Below are positions 1 through 7,660 of a stretch of DNA of 16,556 nt, in pieces (the first letter of the stretch is position 1; every line of letters begins with the position of its first letter). The stretch is taken from positions 1,230-17,785 of the forward strand of contig MHYB01000010.1 of the NCBI GenBank assembly GCA_001824635.1, given 5' to 3'. Position numbers and translations under genes: made by a program. The notes below the pieces were generated by a model. The model worked only from the letters and a program-made list of their open reading frames with translations, had not been told where the DNA came from and did not search any database. This DNA is from Planctomycetes bacterium GWF2_50_10 (GTDB taxonomy: Bacteria; Planctomycetota; Phycisphaerae; Sedimentisphaerales; GWF2-50-10).

Positions 1-912
1 GGCGAGGTATGCGAGATTTGTGAGTGGGCCGGCGGGTTTTATCTTTATGGTCGGGAAGATGGTCTCTTTATCCGATATGGCTACGACAGTGAGTTTGACA
101 CCGTCGGCGAGAGTGGTCTTGAATTTATCCATTTCGGCTTCGAATGGGTTTACGAGGATCACAACGTCATCGGCATTGAGAACCTCTTCGACGCCGTGGA
201 CGGCATAAGTGCCTTCGAAATAATCGCTTTTCTTGCGGGTGATCTCGTTTGTTTTGAGTGTGAGTTCCTCTGCGACGCCGTCATTGCGACCAGAAAAGCA
301 AATAGTGGAGGCAGAGGCGATCTTTTTTGTGATCGCGGGGTCTATGGGCATTGTTAGAGCGTTTTCAACAGACTGGGCAGCATTAGAAAGTGAGCCGAGG
401 GGTTTGGCGGCGAGCTGAGCGATGAGGGCCTGATAGAAAAGGGCTTGTTCTACGACACTTTTCGTGGCGGCGACGGCGTTTTCTTTGCCGCACTTGAGTA
501 CAAAACCCTGCGAAGCAAGAGACTGGAGTTTTGTATTGTCATTTGCGGTAAGAGAATAAAGGCCTTTATGGCCGGCGGCTTTTAGCTTAGTGAAGAGTTC
601 GATAACTTCACGAGTCTGGCCGCTATTGGATGCGCCAAATACGGTCCAACCCGCAAGATCATATTCCATTGCCTGCCTTGCACCTTCGGCGGCCATGCTG
701 ATATCCAGGCCTGCGCTTCTAGCGTGGTACATTGCATTTTTCGCGGGGAAAATCCTGCTTGAGCCTTCGCCTGTAAAGAAAAGGCGGCGAGTGGATTGGA
801 TCGAAGAAATGGGATCTTCGATCCTGCCGGTATTGAAATTGCGAACGATATCGGTAGTTTCCATCATTTCGCGAACGAGGGCGAAACGGCTGTATTGCGG
901 TGATGTGTTCAT
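1..912 (-). CDS. GlmS-like double-SIS sugar-phosphate isomerase/deaminase, C-terminus outside window
   Basis: 304 residues are visible and the reading frame stays open to the left edge, so the 3' end is missing. The protein resembles the isomerase half of GlmS and has no glutaminase domain. Visible SIS motifs are GEGSS (residues 48-52), the sugar-phosphate loop SNSGQT (95-100) and ENAVAATKS (144-152). A second SIS domain starts near residue 203 (CFSGRND). Stand-alone proteins of this type are amino-sugar-6-phosphate deaminases or isomerases (GlmD, AgaS and FrlB relatives), which release ammonia and a ketose phosphate. The ATG directly abuts the TAA of the upstream phosphofructokinase gene, and a GAGGT Shine-Dalgarno lies inside that gene's end, so the two are translationally coupled. 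The adjacent kinase and PIG-L deacetylase support an amino-sugar role. The exact substrate cannot be told from sequence. Confidence 0.85.
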   Translation of the reverse strand, partial: MNTSPQYSRFALVREMMETTDIVRNFNTGRIEDPISSIQSTRRLFFTGEGSSRIFPAKNAMYHARSAGLDISMAAEGARQAMEYDLAGWTVFGASNSGQTREVIELFTKLKAAGHKGLYSLTANDNTKLQSLASQGFVLKCGKENAVAATKSVVEQALFYQALIAQLAAKPLGSLSNAAQSVENALTMPIDPAITKKIASASTICFSGRNDGVAEELTLKTNEITRKKSDYFEGTYAVHGVEEVLNADDVVILVNPFEAEMDKFKTTLADGVKLTVVAISDKETIFPTIKIKPAGPLTNLAYLA

Positions 913-2127
913 TTAGACCTCTTTTTTAAATGGGTGATAATTCAATTTTGCGTATTGAGGTATAGGCCCTACCAAAGGCAGGGCGTAATCGATGAAAGCC
1001 TGTTCGACGCCGAATCCGTCGGCGGTTATGAATTCATCCGGCATGGGTTTGGCTTTTACGGCGACTTCCTTGAGGGGGATGGTTCCGGTTGTGCAGCAAT
1101 AGCGGGTTCCATTTTCACGAACGAGTGTGACCATGACGCCGTTTTTGTTTTGCATCGCAAGTTCGACGGCCTTTTTGCCGCACATATATGCTTCCGCAAA
1201 ATCGTGCTCCAAGGCCCGGTCAGCTGCGCACATGGGCAGCGATTCTGTAACCTGGAACTCGCCGCGGAAACCAAAAGCATCGGAGATCATCCTGTGTAAT
1301 ACCATTGCGACGCTGGTGCCTGCCATGGCGCCGAATTCGATATTGTTGAATTTGTCAGTGACCTGGCTTGCGGAGACGGCAGTTCCGTCGTGGTTTTTGC
1401 ATCCTTCGCCGCATATAACTGAAACGTAGCCCAGGCGTTTGTAAACGTCCTCTACCCTGGTGAGGAATTTGTGTTTGTCAAAGCTTCGTTCGGGTAATAC
1501 GAGTATGTGGGGAGCATCGTCGGGGTCGGATTTGGCGAGCACTGAAGCTGCCGCAAGCCAGCCGGCTTCTCTGCCAATGGTCTGGAAAACGACGAACTGG
1601 TCCACTTTTCGCATGTCGCGGGCGAGTATGCCTGCCTGAAGGACTGAAAGGGCCATGTAGCGGGCGGCACTGGCGAAGCCGGGGGTGTGGTCGGTACCGA
1701 AAAGGTCATTGTCGACTGTCTTGGGTACGCCTACGCCGACGAGGTCGTAATTGTGCTGGTGAGCGTAAGTGCTGATACGCTCGATGGTGTCCATGGTGTC
1801 ATTTCCGCCGATAAGAAAGATGTAGCGGATGTCATTTTTACGAATGACGTCAAAGACGCGGGGCAAATCGATGTCTTTGAGTTTGTAGCGGCATGAACCA
1901 AGGGCACTTGATGGAGTGGTTTTGAGTGAGCTGATGGCAGCAGGCGTTTCCTTGCCGAGATCGACGATGTTTTCGGCCATAAAGCCTTCGATGCCGAAAC
2001 GCATTCCGAGGACATGGTCGATGCCATCACAGCAAGATGCTGTTTGGATTATGCCCGCCAGGGAGGCATTTATAACGCTGGTAGGTCCGCCTGACTGACC
2101 TACGACAGCATTCATTTTTTTTGACAT
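913..2127 (-). CDS. pfp: Phosphofructokinase, pyrophosphate-dependent type
   Basis: A 404-residue protein of the PFKA superfamily, which phosphorylates fructose-6-phosphate to fructose-1,6-bisphosphate in the cytoplasm. The N-terminal phosphate loop reads SGGPTSVINAS (residues 12-22). GGND lies at 107-110, PKTVDND at 135-141 with the catalytic Asp near 139, and TIGREAGW at 183-190. In this family an Asp after the GG-N/D motif (D110) and a Lys in PKTxDND (K136) mark pyrophosphate rather than ATP as donor, where ATP enzymes have Gly at both sites. The start is supported by GGAG seven bases upstream. It is third in the operon, 18 bases after the GATase-like gene and directly touching the SIS gene. 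Its placement suggests it consumes the fructose- or tagatose-6-phosphate produced by the SIS enzyme. Donor specificity is inferred from two residues only. Confidence 0.9.
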   Translation of the reverse strand: MSKKMNAVVGQSGGPTSVINASLAGIIQTASCCDGIDHVLGMRFGIEGFMAENIVDLGKETPAAISSLKTTPSSALGSCRYKLKDIDLPRVFDVIRKNDIRYIFLIGGNDTMDTIERISTYAHQHNYDLVGVGVPKTVDNDLFGTDHTPGFASAARYMALSVLQAGILARDMRKVDQFVVFQTIGREAGWLAAASVLAKSDPDDAPHILVLPERSFDKHKFLTRVEDVYKRLGYVSVICGEGCKNHDGTAVSASQVTDKFNNIEFGAMAGTSVAMVLHRMISDAFGFRGEFQVTESLPMCAADRALEHDFAEAYMCGKKAVELAMQNKNGVMVTLVRENGTRYCCTTGTIPLKEVAVKAKPMPDEFITADGFGVEQAFIDYALPLVGPIPQYAKLNYHPFKKEV

Positions 2128-2145
2128 TGGGGTACTCCGGTGCTG

Positions 2146-2898
2146 TTAGCTATTTAAATTCGCTGTCCACTTGACGAGCTGAGTTACGAACTGTGCGTAG
2201 TCGGTGCCGATCTCGACGGGGTCGGCATTTGGGGCGCAAACGTTAATGCGAGTCTGACCCCAATCTGCAAAGCCGCCAACCCAATGAGGTGCGAGATCGC
2301 CGGCGTAGGCTACAACTCTGCCAGAACCGTAAGTTCCTGCCACGAGCAGGGGATCTTTTGGGGCGGGTTTGAAATCAAACCCGGTAGCGGATCTTGAAAC
2401 GTTAAAGCGGCGGGCAAAGAGCAGTGGCAGGGCGGAAGATTTTGCGGAGAAACGGTTATAGCCGGCTATTGCCGGGGTAGAGACTGTCCAGGGGAGTGAG
2501 TCGAGGATTGGGTGTTCGCAGGCTTTTTCGATGAGGCATGGGCAGGCTGAGTTGACGCGGTCGTCATTTCGCTGCATGGTAACCGGGAGGACCTCGCAGA
2601 GGATGGTATCATTATAACCTCCGCCAGAGCCGGTAAAAGATTCCCATCCGCCGATCATGAGGAGGCCCGTGCCTTGTTTGACAAGAGAGGCTATGGAAGC
2701 GAGCTGGGCGGGTTTGAAATTGACTGAAGGGTAATCGCTTAGAATTATGAGCTTATATTCAGCCAGGAATTTGTTTTGGAAGCGTTCGGCGGAAGGTATA
2801 TAGTCGAACGAGATATCCGCCGAATGCAGTACGCCGGCCAAATAGGCGGCTGCTGTTTTGAGGGAAGTATCGCCGGCATAGAGAATAGAAGAAGTCAT
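2146..2898 (-). CDS. GATase1-like (class I glutamine amidotransferase fold) protein without nucleophile Cys
   Basis: A 250-residue soluble protein with no signal peptide, resembling the 'putative glutamine amidotransferase' family (formerly a DUF) that is common in planctomycetes. Features seen are an N-terminal beta-alpha flavodoxin-like start (SILYAGDTSLKTAAAYL), a central strand-turn LLMIGGWESFTGSGGGY (residues 79-95) where active amidotransferases carry the Cys nucleophile elbow, and a C-terminal GSGRVVAYAGDLAPHW (191-206). There is no Cys at the elbow, so glutaminase activity is unlikely; a binding or unrelated hydrolytic role is more probable. It starts seven bases after the deacetylase stop and is followed by the phosphofructokinase, so it is co-transcribed with sugar genes. 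Its Shine-Dalgarno is weak. Specific function unknown. Confidence 0.75.
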   Translation of the reverse strand: MTSSILYAGDTSLKTAAAYLAGVLHSADISFDYIPSAERFQNKFLAEYKLIILSDYPSVNFKPAQLASIASLVKQGTGLLMIGGWESFTGSGGGYNDTILCEVLPVTMQRNDDRVNSACPCLIEKACEHPILDSLPWTVSTPAIAGYNRFSAKSSALPLLFARRFNVSRSATGFDFKPAPKDPLLVAGTYGSGRVVAYAGDLAPHWVGGFADWGQTRINVCAPNADPVEIGTDYAQFVTQLVKWTANLNS

Positions 2899-2905
2899 TT
2901 TTGTG

Positions 2906-3760
2906 TTACCGAATAAAGGTTATCTGGTCTTTGCTTTCAAATCTTACATGATATCGCTGAGGCTGGTAGAGCCGGAATTCTACGGCGCGGAAGTATTCTT
3001 CGGGGCCGCCTTTGCGGACGATGTCTATGAGAGAGCCGATCTGTTTTTGGGAGCGGAAGGCGGCTATTGCCGCGAGCTTTTTTTCGAGGTACTCCGGGTC
3101 GCTGGTTACACGAAGCTGGGGCGGCTCGATAAAGTCGCAATAGACGCCGAATTCGTGGACGTGCGGAACGCTTGAAAGAGGCTCACCAAGTTCCGGCCAG
3201 ATATCGCCTCCGGCATGGAAGAGGCTGATGAGCAGCTCTTCGTAGACGATCCTGTGGTCAGGGTGGAGGTCATTCTGAGTGGGCAAAAAGCACTGTGTGG
3301 GGCGGATCTGCCGGAGGTAATAAGTGAACATATTCTGAAGGCCAGCGAAATTCTGGATGACGGCCTTGTCATCGCTTTGAGCTTTGCGGCGGCCGCGGTA
3401 TAAGCTGAGCTGGCAATCTGGTAAGCCTGCCCAGATGATATTTTCCTTGGGTATGCCGATGGACTGATAACTTTCGAAAGTCTCTTTACGGCGGATATAG
3501 GAAATTGTGGCCATTTCTTCAAATGTGCAATATCCCATCGAGCCGTCAGTTACAATGAGAATATAAACGGGGACATTCTCGAGTTTTGCAAGCTGCATAA
3601 GTATGCCGCTGCCGAGGATGGCGTCGTCATCATGGGGGCTTATGAATAAAAACCGCTCCTTGGGGCCTTGCCAGTGACGCGAGACGCTTTCGAGTGTAGG
3701 GCCAACTCTTCTTTCGGTGCCGACTAATCTTACGAATTCGGGAGACATGGGGCCGCTCAT
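2906..3760 (-). CDS. PIG-L/LmbE family N-acetylglucosaminyl-type deacetylase
   Basis: A 284-residue member of the zinc-dependent PIG-L/LmbE fold, whose members remove acetyl groups from N-acetylglucosamine-containing substrates. The canonical metal/base motif appears as FISPHDDDAILGSG (residues 39-52; H43, D45 and D46 in the usual H-x-D-D spacing). The second metal motif is HPDHR (166-170), with another conserved block LIVTDGSMG (68-76). No signal peptide is visible, so it should act in the cytoplasm. AGAGGTAATC just before the ATG gives a good ribosome site and supports the start. It is the first gene of a four-gene operon facing an AraC regulator. With the SIS protein and phosphofructokinase it resembles the archaeal chitin-derived GlcNAc route (Dac deacetylase plus GlmD deaminase). 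Substrate not determined; LmbE relatives also act on thiol cofactors such as bacillithiol. Confidence 0.85.
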   Translation of the reverse strand: MSGPMSPEFVRLVGTERRVGPTLESVSRHWQGPKERFLFISPHDDDAILGSGILMQLAKLENVPVYILIVTDGSMGYCTFEEMATISYIRRKETFESYQSIGIPKENIIWAGLPDCQLSLYRGRRKAQSDDKAVIQNFAGLQNMFTYYLRQIRPTQCFLPTQNDLHPDHRIVYEELLISLFHAGGDIWPELGEPLSSVPHVHEFGVYCDFIEPPQLRVTSDPEYLEKKLAAIAAFRSQKQIGSLIDIVRKGGPEEYFRAVEFRLYQPQRYHVRFESKDQITFIR

Positions 3761-3777
3761 GATTACCTCTGCGTTAA

Positions 3778-3790
3778 ACTAGATACTAGT
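3778..3790. promoter_or_regulatory. Small palindrome in the divergent araC/deacetylase promoter region
   Basis: ACTAG-ATA-CTAGT is a perfect 5-bp dyad located 18 bases upstream of the deacetylase start, on the operon side of the divergent intergenic region. It may be an operator, but AraC regulators usually use direct repeats, so this is only a candidate. Confidence 0.2.
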
Positions 3791-3842
3791 AACTTAATGT
3801 ACGTTCCGCTCTTACGCTGATTACATTGTAAAGCTTTTAAAA

Positions 3843-3871
3843 TTGACTGCAATAGACGGAAGTAAGATAAT
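3843..3871 (+). promoter_or_regulatory. Sigma70-type promoter for the AraC-family gene
   Basis: TTGACT (3843-3848), 17-base spacer, GATAAT (3866-3871): a near-consensus housekeeping promoter placing transcription start near 3878, about 28 bases before the regulator's ATG. No comparable promoter is visible for the opposing operon, which fits a weak promoter that needs an activator. Confidence 0.65.
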
Positions 3872-3906
3872 AATGGAGAAAAGTAACTAAAAAGGTTGAT
3901 ATAGTT

Positions 3907-4785
3907 ATGGCTAATATTCCGGACAAAACTTATGTTCTTTTGGCCCAAGGACACATACGTTCTGCCAGGTATTTCTATTTTGAAACCAGGCCGGATGAAA
4001 GCGATCCCCTGGGGATAGTGTTCGGCGGTTATGAGATGTGCGATACCGATTTTGAAATTCGGCGGCAGGCATACCCGTATTTTGTGATCGAACTGGGTCT
4101 GGCAGGCTTGTGCCGCCTGAAAATTAATGAAAACACACATAATCTTTCTTATGGCACACTGGCTGGGTTTTCGCCGGAGTCTGGGCACTGTTACAAGGCA
4201 CAAGGCAAGGTGCCTTTTGAACACTACTGGGTGGCATTTACCGGCAGCAAGGCTCAACAGCTTTTTGAAAAAAGTACACTTGCAAGCAATGGTTCTGTCG
4301 CGGTTGGTGGTGAAATAATTTTTATTATGGAACAGATAATGCGAGTGGCAACAGAAAAGATGCCGCATGCCCAGCAGATATGCTGTAATTACCTTGAAAA
4401 TTTGCTTTTATCGCTAGCAGCGATCAGTGACGGGCGATCGGGCGGGAGCCTGTCACGAGCACAGCAGACATATTTGAAATGCCGCAAATATATAGATGAA
4501 AATTTTTCGCAGATCAAATCGCCTTCACAGGTAGCGGATCGGTGCGGAGTAAATATCAGATATATGTCTCGATTATTTAAGCAGTTTGGCTCTGCCAGCC
4601 CGCACGATTACATAAACAGGCTCAAGATGAACAAGGGCGCAAATCTGCTGCTGACTTCAGGCATGCCGGTGAAGCAAATCGCTAAAGTACTTGGGTACGA
4701 GGACCCGTATCATTTTTCGCGCAATTTCGGCAGCTTCCACGGGCTTTCGCCCCAGAACTACCGTGTTAATCATCTTTCAGGTTAG
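3907..4785 (+). CDS. AraC-family transcriptional regulator with cupin-like sensor domain
   Basis: A 292-residue regulator. Residues ~30-115 form the beta-rich AraC-type ligand-binding half (GIVFGGYEM, LKINENTHNLSYGTL, FEHYWVAFTG). Residues ~185-287 are the double helix-turn-helix domain: first HTH SPSQVADRCGVNIRYMSRLF (205-224), second VKQIAKVLGYEDPYHFSRNF (255-274), ending in the family signature GLSPQNYR. Such proteins usually sense a sugar and activate adjacent catabolic genes. It is divergent from the four-gene PIG-L/GATase/PFK/SIS operon across 146 bases, making that operon the likely target. A near-consensus promoter lies immediately upstream. The ribosome site is weak (AAAGG about 12 bases before the ATG). 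The inducer is unknown; an amino sugar would fit the neighbours. Confidence 0.9.
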   Translation: MANIPDKTYVLLAQGHIRSARYFYFETRPDESDPLGIVFGGYEMCDTDFEIRRQAYPYFVIELGLAGLCRLKINENTHNLSYGTLAGFSPESGHCYKAQGKVPFEHYWVAFTGSKAQQLFEKSTLASNGSVAVGGEIIFIMEQIMRVATEKMPHAQQICCNYLENLLLSLAAISDGRSGGSLSRAQQTYLKCRKYIDENFSQIKSPSQVADRCGVNIRYMSRLFKQFGSASPHDYINRLKMNKGANLLLTSGMPVKQIAKVLGYEDPYHFSRNFGSFHGLSPQNYRVNHLSG

Positions 4786-4812
4786 TTTTGGGTAAATTTA
4801 CCTGTAAATTGG

Positions 4813-4841
4813 TTGCACTGGTTTGGGCGGCTTGATATTTT
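4813..4841 (+). promoter_or_regulatory. Candidate sigma70 promoter for the C10 protease gene
   Basis: TTGCAC (4813-4818), 17-base spacer, TATTTT (4836-4841), 25 bases before the ATG. A perfect palindrome GGTAAATTTACC lies just upstream (4791-4802) and could be a regulator site. The spacing is ideal but the -10 is only moderate. Confidence 0.4.
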
Positions 4842-4865
4842 AGATTTGAACTGGGGGACTGGAAG

Positions 4866-7391
4866 ATGAGCAGAAATACTCGCATTGGATCATTACATCT
4901 ATTTTTGTGGGCTATCGGGATTTGTTTATATATTTGGGGTGATCTATTCGCGGGGCCTGTAACAAAGGAACGTGCTGAGAAAATGGTTAAAGGTTGGTTA
5001 AAAACTGATCCACATCCGTTTGAGGCAAAATCAGCCTGGGGCGAAATTGCTTCGACACAGCGATATGCTGTCGGTAAAAGTGAATACTACGTTGTGTATA
5101 TTAAGCGAGGCGGATTTGTTATTGCCGCTGGGGACGACAGCATCGAGCCGGTAATCGCTTTTTCGTGGACGGGGGGCTATTTTGATCCAAACGAAACGTC
5201 GCCGATTTGGGAGTTGATGGCGAATGATCTGCGTAATCGTACGCCAGAGCCTGAGCTGGTGAGAGACGATAAATTTAAATCAGCAAAAAAAATTGCCGCG
5301 AAAGACAAATGGGGGATGCTCGAATACGCAGCTGAGCAGGATGCTGTTCCATTTGCCGCTTTTGGAGTTTCGAGCGTTTCTGATATCCGCGTATCACCTT
5401 TGATCCAGAGCAAATGGTATAATGGGTATCAATCCGGTTGCGCGGGTACGCCGGCTCTTTATAATTATTATACGCCTAATCATTATGTCGCGGGGTGTGT
5501 GGGCGTGGCGCTGGCGCAATTGATGCGTTATCACGAATATCCTGATTTCGGGCCGGGAACACCCATGTTCAACATTAAAGTTGATGGATTGCAGATGAAC
5601 GCATCACTGAGAGGCGGTGACGGCGGCGGCGGGGTTTATAACTGGTCTTTGATGCCGTTTATTCCCGGTTGTTCGATAACATCGGATCAGCGTGAGGCGA
5701 TAGGTGCGATCTGCAGCGACGCGGGGATCGCAGTGAAGATGAGCTATACTTCTAATTTATCAACGGCGACTTTGCTTTCGGCGAAATCGGCCCTGTGGCG
5801 CACGTTTGGATTTGATAACGCTATATGGGCGGACAAAATCAATACCGGGCCATTCTCAAGTCTGATCGAATTGTTAAATTCTAATCTTGACGCCGGTTTG
5901 CCTGTTGTGCTTGCAATTGATGGTCGCGCCAGCCATGCGGTTTTAAGCGATGGATATGGTTATAATCTTGCGACGATGTACCATCATTTGAATATGGGTT
6001 GGGGCGGGCTGGATGATTTTTGGTATAACCTGCCTATGGTTGTTACATCACGGGGGACTTTCAATACCGTCACTGACTGCGTGTACAATATAGCTCCGTC
6101 GGGGACGGGGGAAATCATATCCGGCAGAGTTACTGACGCGGCTGGAAATCCCGTAGCGGGGGCGACGATAACCGCACAATGGCCTAGTGGAACATTTTCA
6201 AGCGTAACGAACGCGAAAGGTATCTACGCGCTGTGGCTGATGCCATCCAATACAAGCTTTACTATAACCGCTTCAAAGCCGGGGCTTTTATATGAAGCGC
6301 AATATGCGTCCACGGGAGAATCCAGCGATTTTCAAAGTTACAGCGGAAACAGGTGGGGGGTGGATTTCAGTTATTCTTCCGTCCCTGATTTGAAGGCGCT
6401 GGATGCGATCGCGTCGGCACAATCCGGCCAATTACAGGCGATCACATTGAAATGTACATTAAACGGGGCTCCTGTGCCTGCGGGGGAGGTTTCTTATATA
6501 ATCATTTCATTACCGTCGCATGGCGAATTATATGATCCCGCAGGAGGCTTAATTGCCGCCGCAAGTCTTCCCTATACTATCCTCAACCACGGCGCGATCA
6601 TCAATTATCGTTCGTGCTGGTATTATTATGGACAGGATGATTTTACGTTCTGTGCTAATAACGGCTCCAATTCGAATTTGGCCCAGGCGTATGTGAATAC
6701 CCAAACTCCTGAAATCGGGGATTTATATGAGCAGGTATTTGATTCCGGATTGCCATCCGGCTGGTCAATTATAAACGGTGGTTCCAGCACGCATACATGG
6801 CAATATATTTCAGGGAGCACGCCGATAAGCCCGTTTTTCTGGAATTTTATGATCGTCAGCAGCGCTTGGGCCGGTGCGGTTGGGATGGACGAGCAGTTGG
6901 TTACGGAGCATTTTAACTTTGCAGGTTCGCAATACGTTACGGTCGGGTTCACTCATGAATTTGCCTGGAGTACGGCAGTGACACAGAAGGGCGATTTCGA
7001 TATTAACGTAAACGGGGGCGGGTGGCAAAATATTGCCCGATATCAAGATGATATGTTCAGCGGGGCGGTGTATTTCGATATTTCGGAATTGGCGGACGGG
7101 GCAGGGGATGTTCAATTTCGCTGGCGTTTTTATGACGCATTCTGGCAGTGGTACTGGTGTGTGGATGATTTCTGGATCGAGGGCATTAGCTTCCAAAAAC
7201 CAGCTCCGGGCGATCTTAATATAAACTGCTGTGTGAATTCGCAGGATTTGGCAGAGCTGGTATCGGTATGGCTTACAACAGAGGAGGATGAGGGCTGGTA
7301 CGCGGCTTACGATATTTCACAGCCGCGAGACGGCAGAATCGATTTTCGGGATGTGGCGGTTTTGGCAAAAGACTGGTTGAAAACATTTTGA
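4866..7391 (+). CDS. Secreted C10 (streptopain-type) cysteine protease with accessory domains and dockerin-like tail
   Basis: 841 residues. A signal peptide spans ~1-29 (LFLWAIGICLYIW hydrophobic core, cleavage near LFAG). A C10-type propeptide covers ~30-170. The protease domain is ~171-410, with nucleophile C211 in AGCVGVALAQLMRYHEYP and catalytic H357 in GRASHAVLSDGYG, followed by N376 and W379 in HLNMGWGG. The Cys-His spacing (146) is close to SpeB (148). After it come a carboxypeptidase-regulatory-like fold (~416-480, ISGRVTDAAGNPVAGATI), an Ig/cadherin-like segment with the SLPSHGELYDP pattern (~505-612), a jelly-roll/MAM-like domain (~618-775) ending VDDFWIEGI, and a degenerate dockerin-type I pair (~781-841; GDLNINCCVNSQDL, then DGRIDFRDVAVLAKDWL). 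It is probably an extracellular or surface endopeptidase made as a zymogen. GGGGGA and GGAAG precede the ATG. Confidence 0.88.
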   Translation: MSRNTRIGSLHLFLWAIGICLYIWGDLFAGPVTKERAEKMVKGWLKTDPHPFEAKSAWGEIASTQRYAVGKSEYYVVYIKRGGFVIAAGDDSIEPVIAFSWTGGYFDPNETSPIWELMANDLRNRTPEPELVRDDKFKSAKKIAAKDKWGMLEYAAEQDAVPFAAFGVSSVSDIRVSPLIQSKWYNGYQSGCAGTPALYNYYTPNHYVAGCVGVALAQLMRYHEYPDFGPGTPMFNIKVDGLQMNASLRGGDGGGGVYNWSLMPFIPGCSITSDQREAIGAICSDAGIAVKMSYTSNLSTATLLSAKSALWRTFGFDNAIWADKINTGPFSSLIELLNSNLDAGLPVVLAIDGRASHAVLSDGYGYNLATMYHHLNMGWGGLDDFWYNLPMVVTSRGTFNTVTDCVYNIAPSGTGEIISGRVTDAAGNPVAGATITAQWPSGTFSSVTNAKGIYALWLMPSNTSFTITASKPGLLYEAQYASTGESSDFQSYSGNRWGVDFSYSSVPDLKALDAIASAQSGQLQAITLKCTLNGAPVPAGEVSYIIISLPSHGELYDPAGGLIAAASLPYTILNHGAIINYRSCWYYYGQDDFTFCANNGSNSNLAQAYVNTQTPEIGDLYEQVFDSGLPSGWSIINGGSSTHTWQYISGSTPISPFFWNFMIVSSAWAGAVGMDEQLVTEHFNFAGSQYVTVGFTHEFAWSTAVTQKGDFDINVNGGGWQNIARYQDDMFSGAVYFDISELADGAGDVQFRWRFYDAFWQWYWCVDDFWIEGISFQKPAPGDLNINCCVNSQDLAELVSVWLTTEEDEGWYAAYDISQPRDGRIDFRDVAVLAKDWLKTF

Positions 7392-7431
7392 ATGGGCAAA
7401 AATTGAGGCTCTGTAGAAAACAGTTTATTTC

Positions 7432-7444
7432 GCCCTTTCAGGGC
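7432..7444. repeat. Short hairpin, copy 1
   Basis: GCCCT-TTC-AGGGC, perfect 5-bp stem with TTC loop. The identical 13-mer recurs at 7709-7721, and a related GCCCCT-TAC-AGGGGC at 8861-8875. It is followed by a weak T-rich stretch and might help terminate the protease transcript. Confidence 0.6.
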
Positions 7445-7466
7445 TTTGTACATAATAGATTTTGGA

Positions 7467-7495
7467 CCCAGGGCTGCGCTTTGCTCTGCCCTGGG
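7467..7495. repeat. Inverted repeat with 8-bp arms
   Basis: CCCAGGGC and GCCCTGGG arms separated by 13 bases (TGCGCTTTGCTCT). No T-run follows on either side, so it is not a classical terminator. The same style of element appears at 8828-8847. Confidence 0.65.
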
Positions 7496-7567
7496 CTATC
7501 AAATTGCGATTTTTCAGGGCTTAAGACGCAAGTTTTTCTACAAAGCGCAAATTTTAAAATTGAGGAA

Positions 7568-7584
7568 TCCCGACTTCGTCGGGA
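7568..7584. repeat. Short hairpin
   Basis: TCCCGAC-TTC-GTCGGGA: perfect 7-bp stem and TTC loop, a very common intergenic palindrome type. Confidence 0.65.
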
Positions 7585-7624
7585 AACCATTGCGGAATCG
7601 CTGCGCGATGCTATTTTATGCTGG

Positions 7625-7644
7625 ATACCCGCCTGCGCGGGTAT
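7625..7644. repeat. REP-like hairpin (GCCTGCGCGGG type)
   Basis: ATACCCGC-CTGC-GCGGGTAT: 8-bp perfect stem with 4-base loop. This palindrome class occurs in many bacterial genomes and yields spurious WIPA(F/C)AGMT peptides, which is exactly what this frame encodes. Confidence 0.7.
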
Positions 7645-7660
7645 GACAAGTCGATTTTTA

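Noticed and set aside
3763..4368. 201-codon minus-strand open frame over the araC gene
   Set aside because: It lies antisense to a clear AraC regulator, with no family signature and low-quality composition.
4791..4802. Perfect palindrome GGTAAATTTACC after the araC gene
   Set aside because: Perfect but short and A/T-rich, with no repeat elsewhere in the window; too little to call a regulator site on its own, noted only beside the protease promoter.
7388..7660. N-terminal extension of the pseudopilin frame (TTG start at 7388)
   Set aside because: The peptide is a translation of palindromic repeats (includes WIPACAGMTS, a known repeat artefact) and is not a plausible protein domain.
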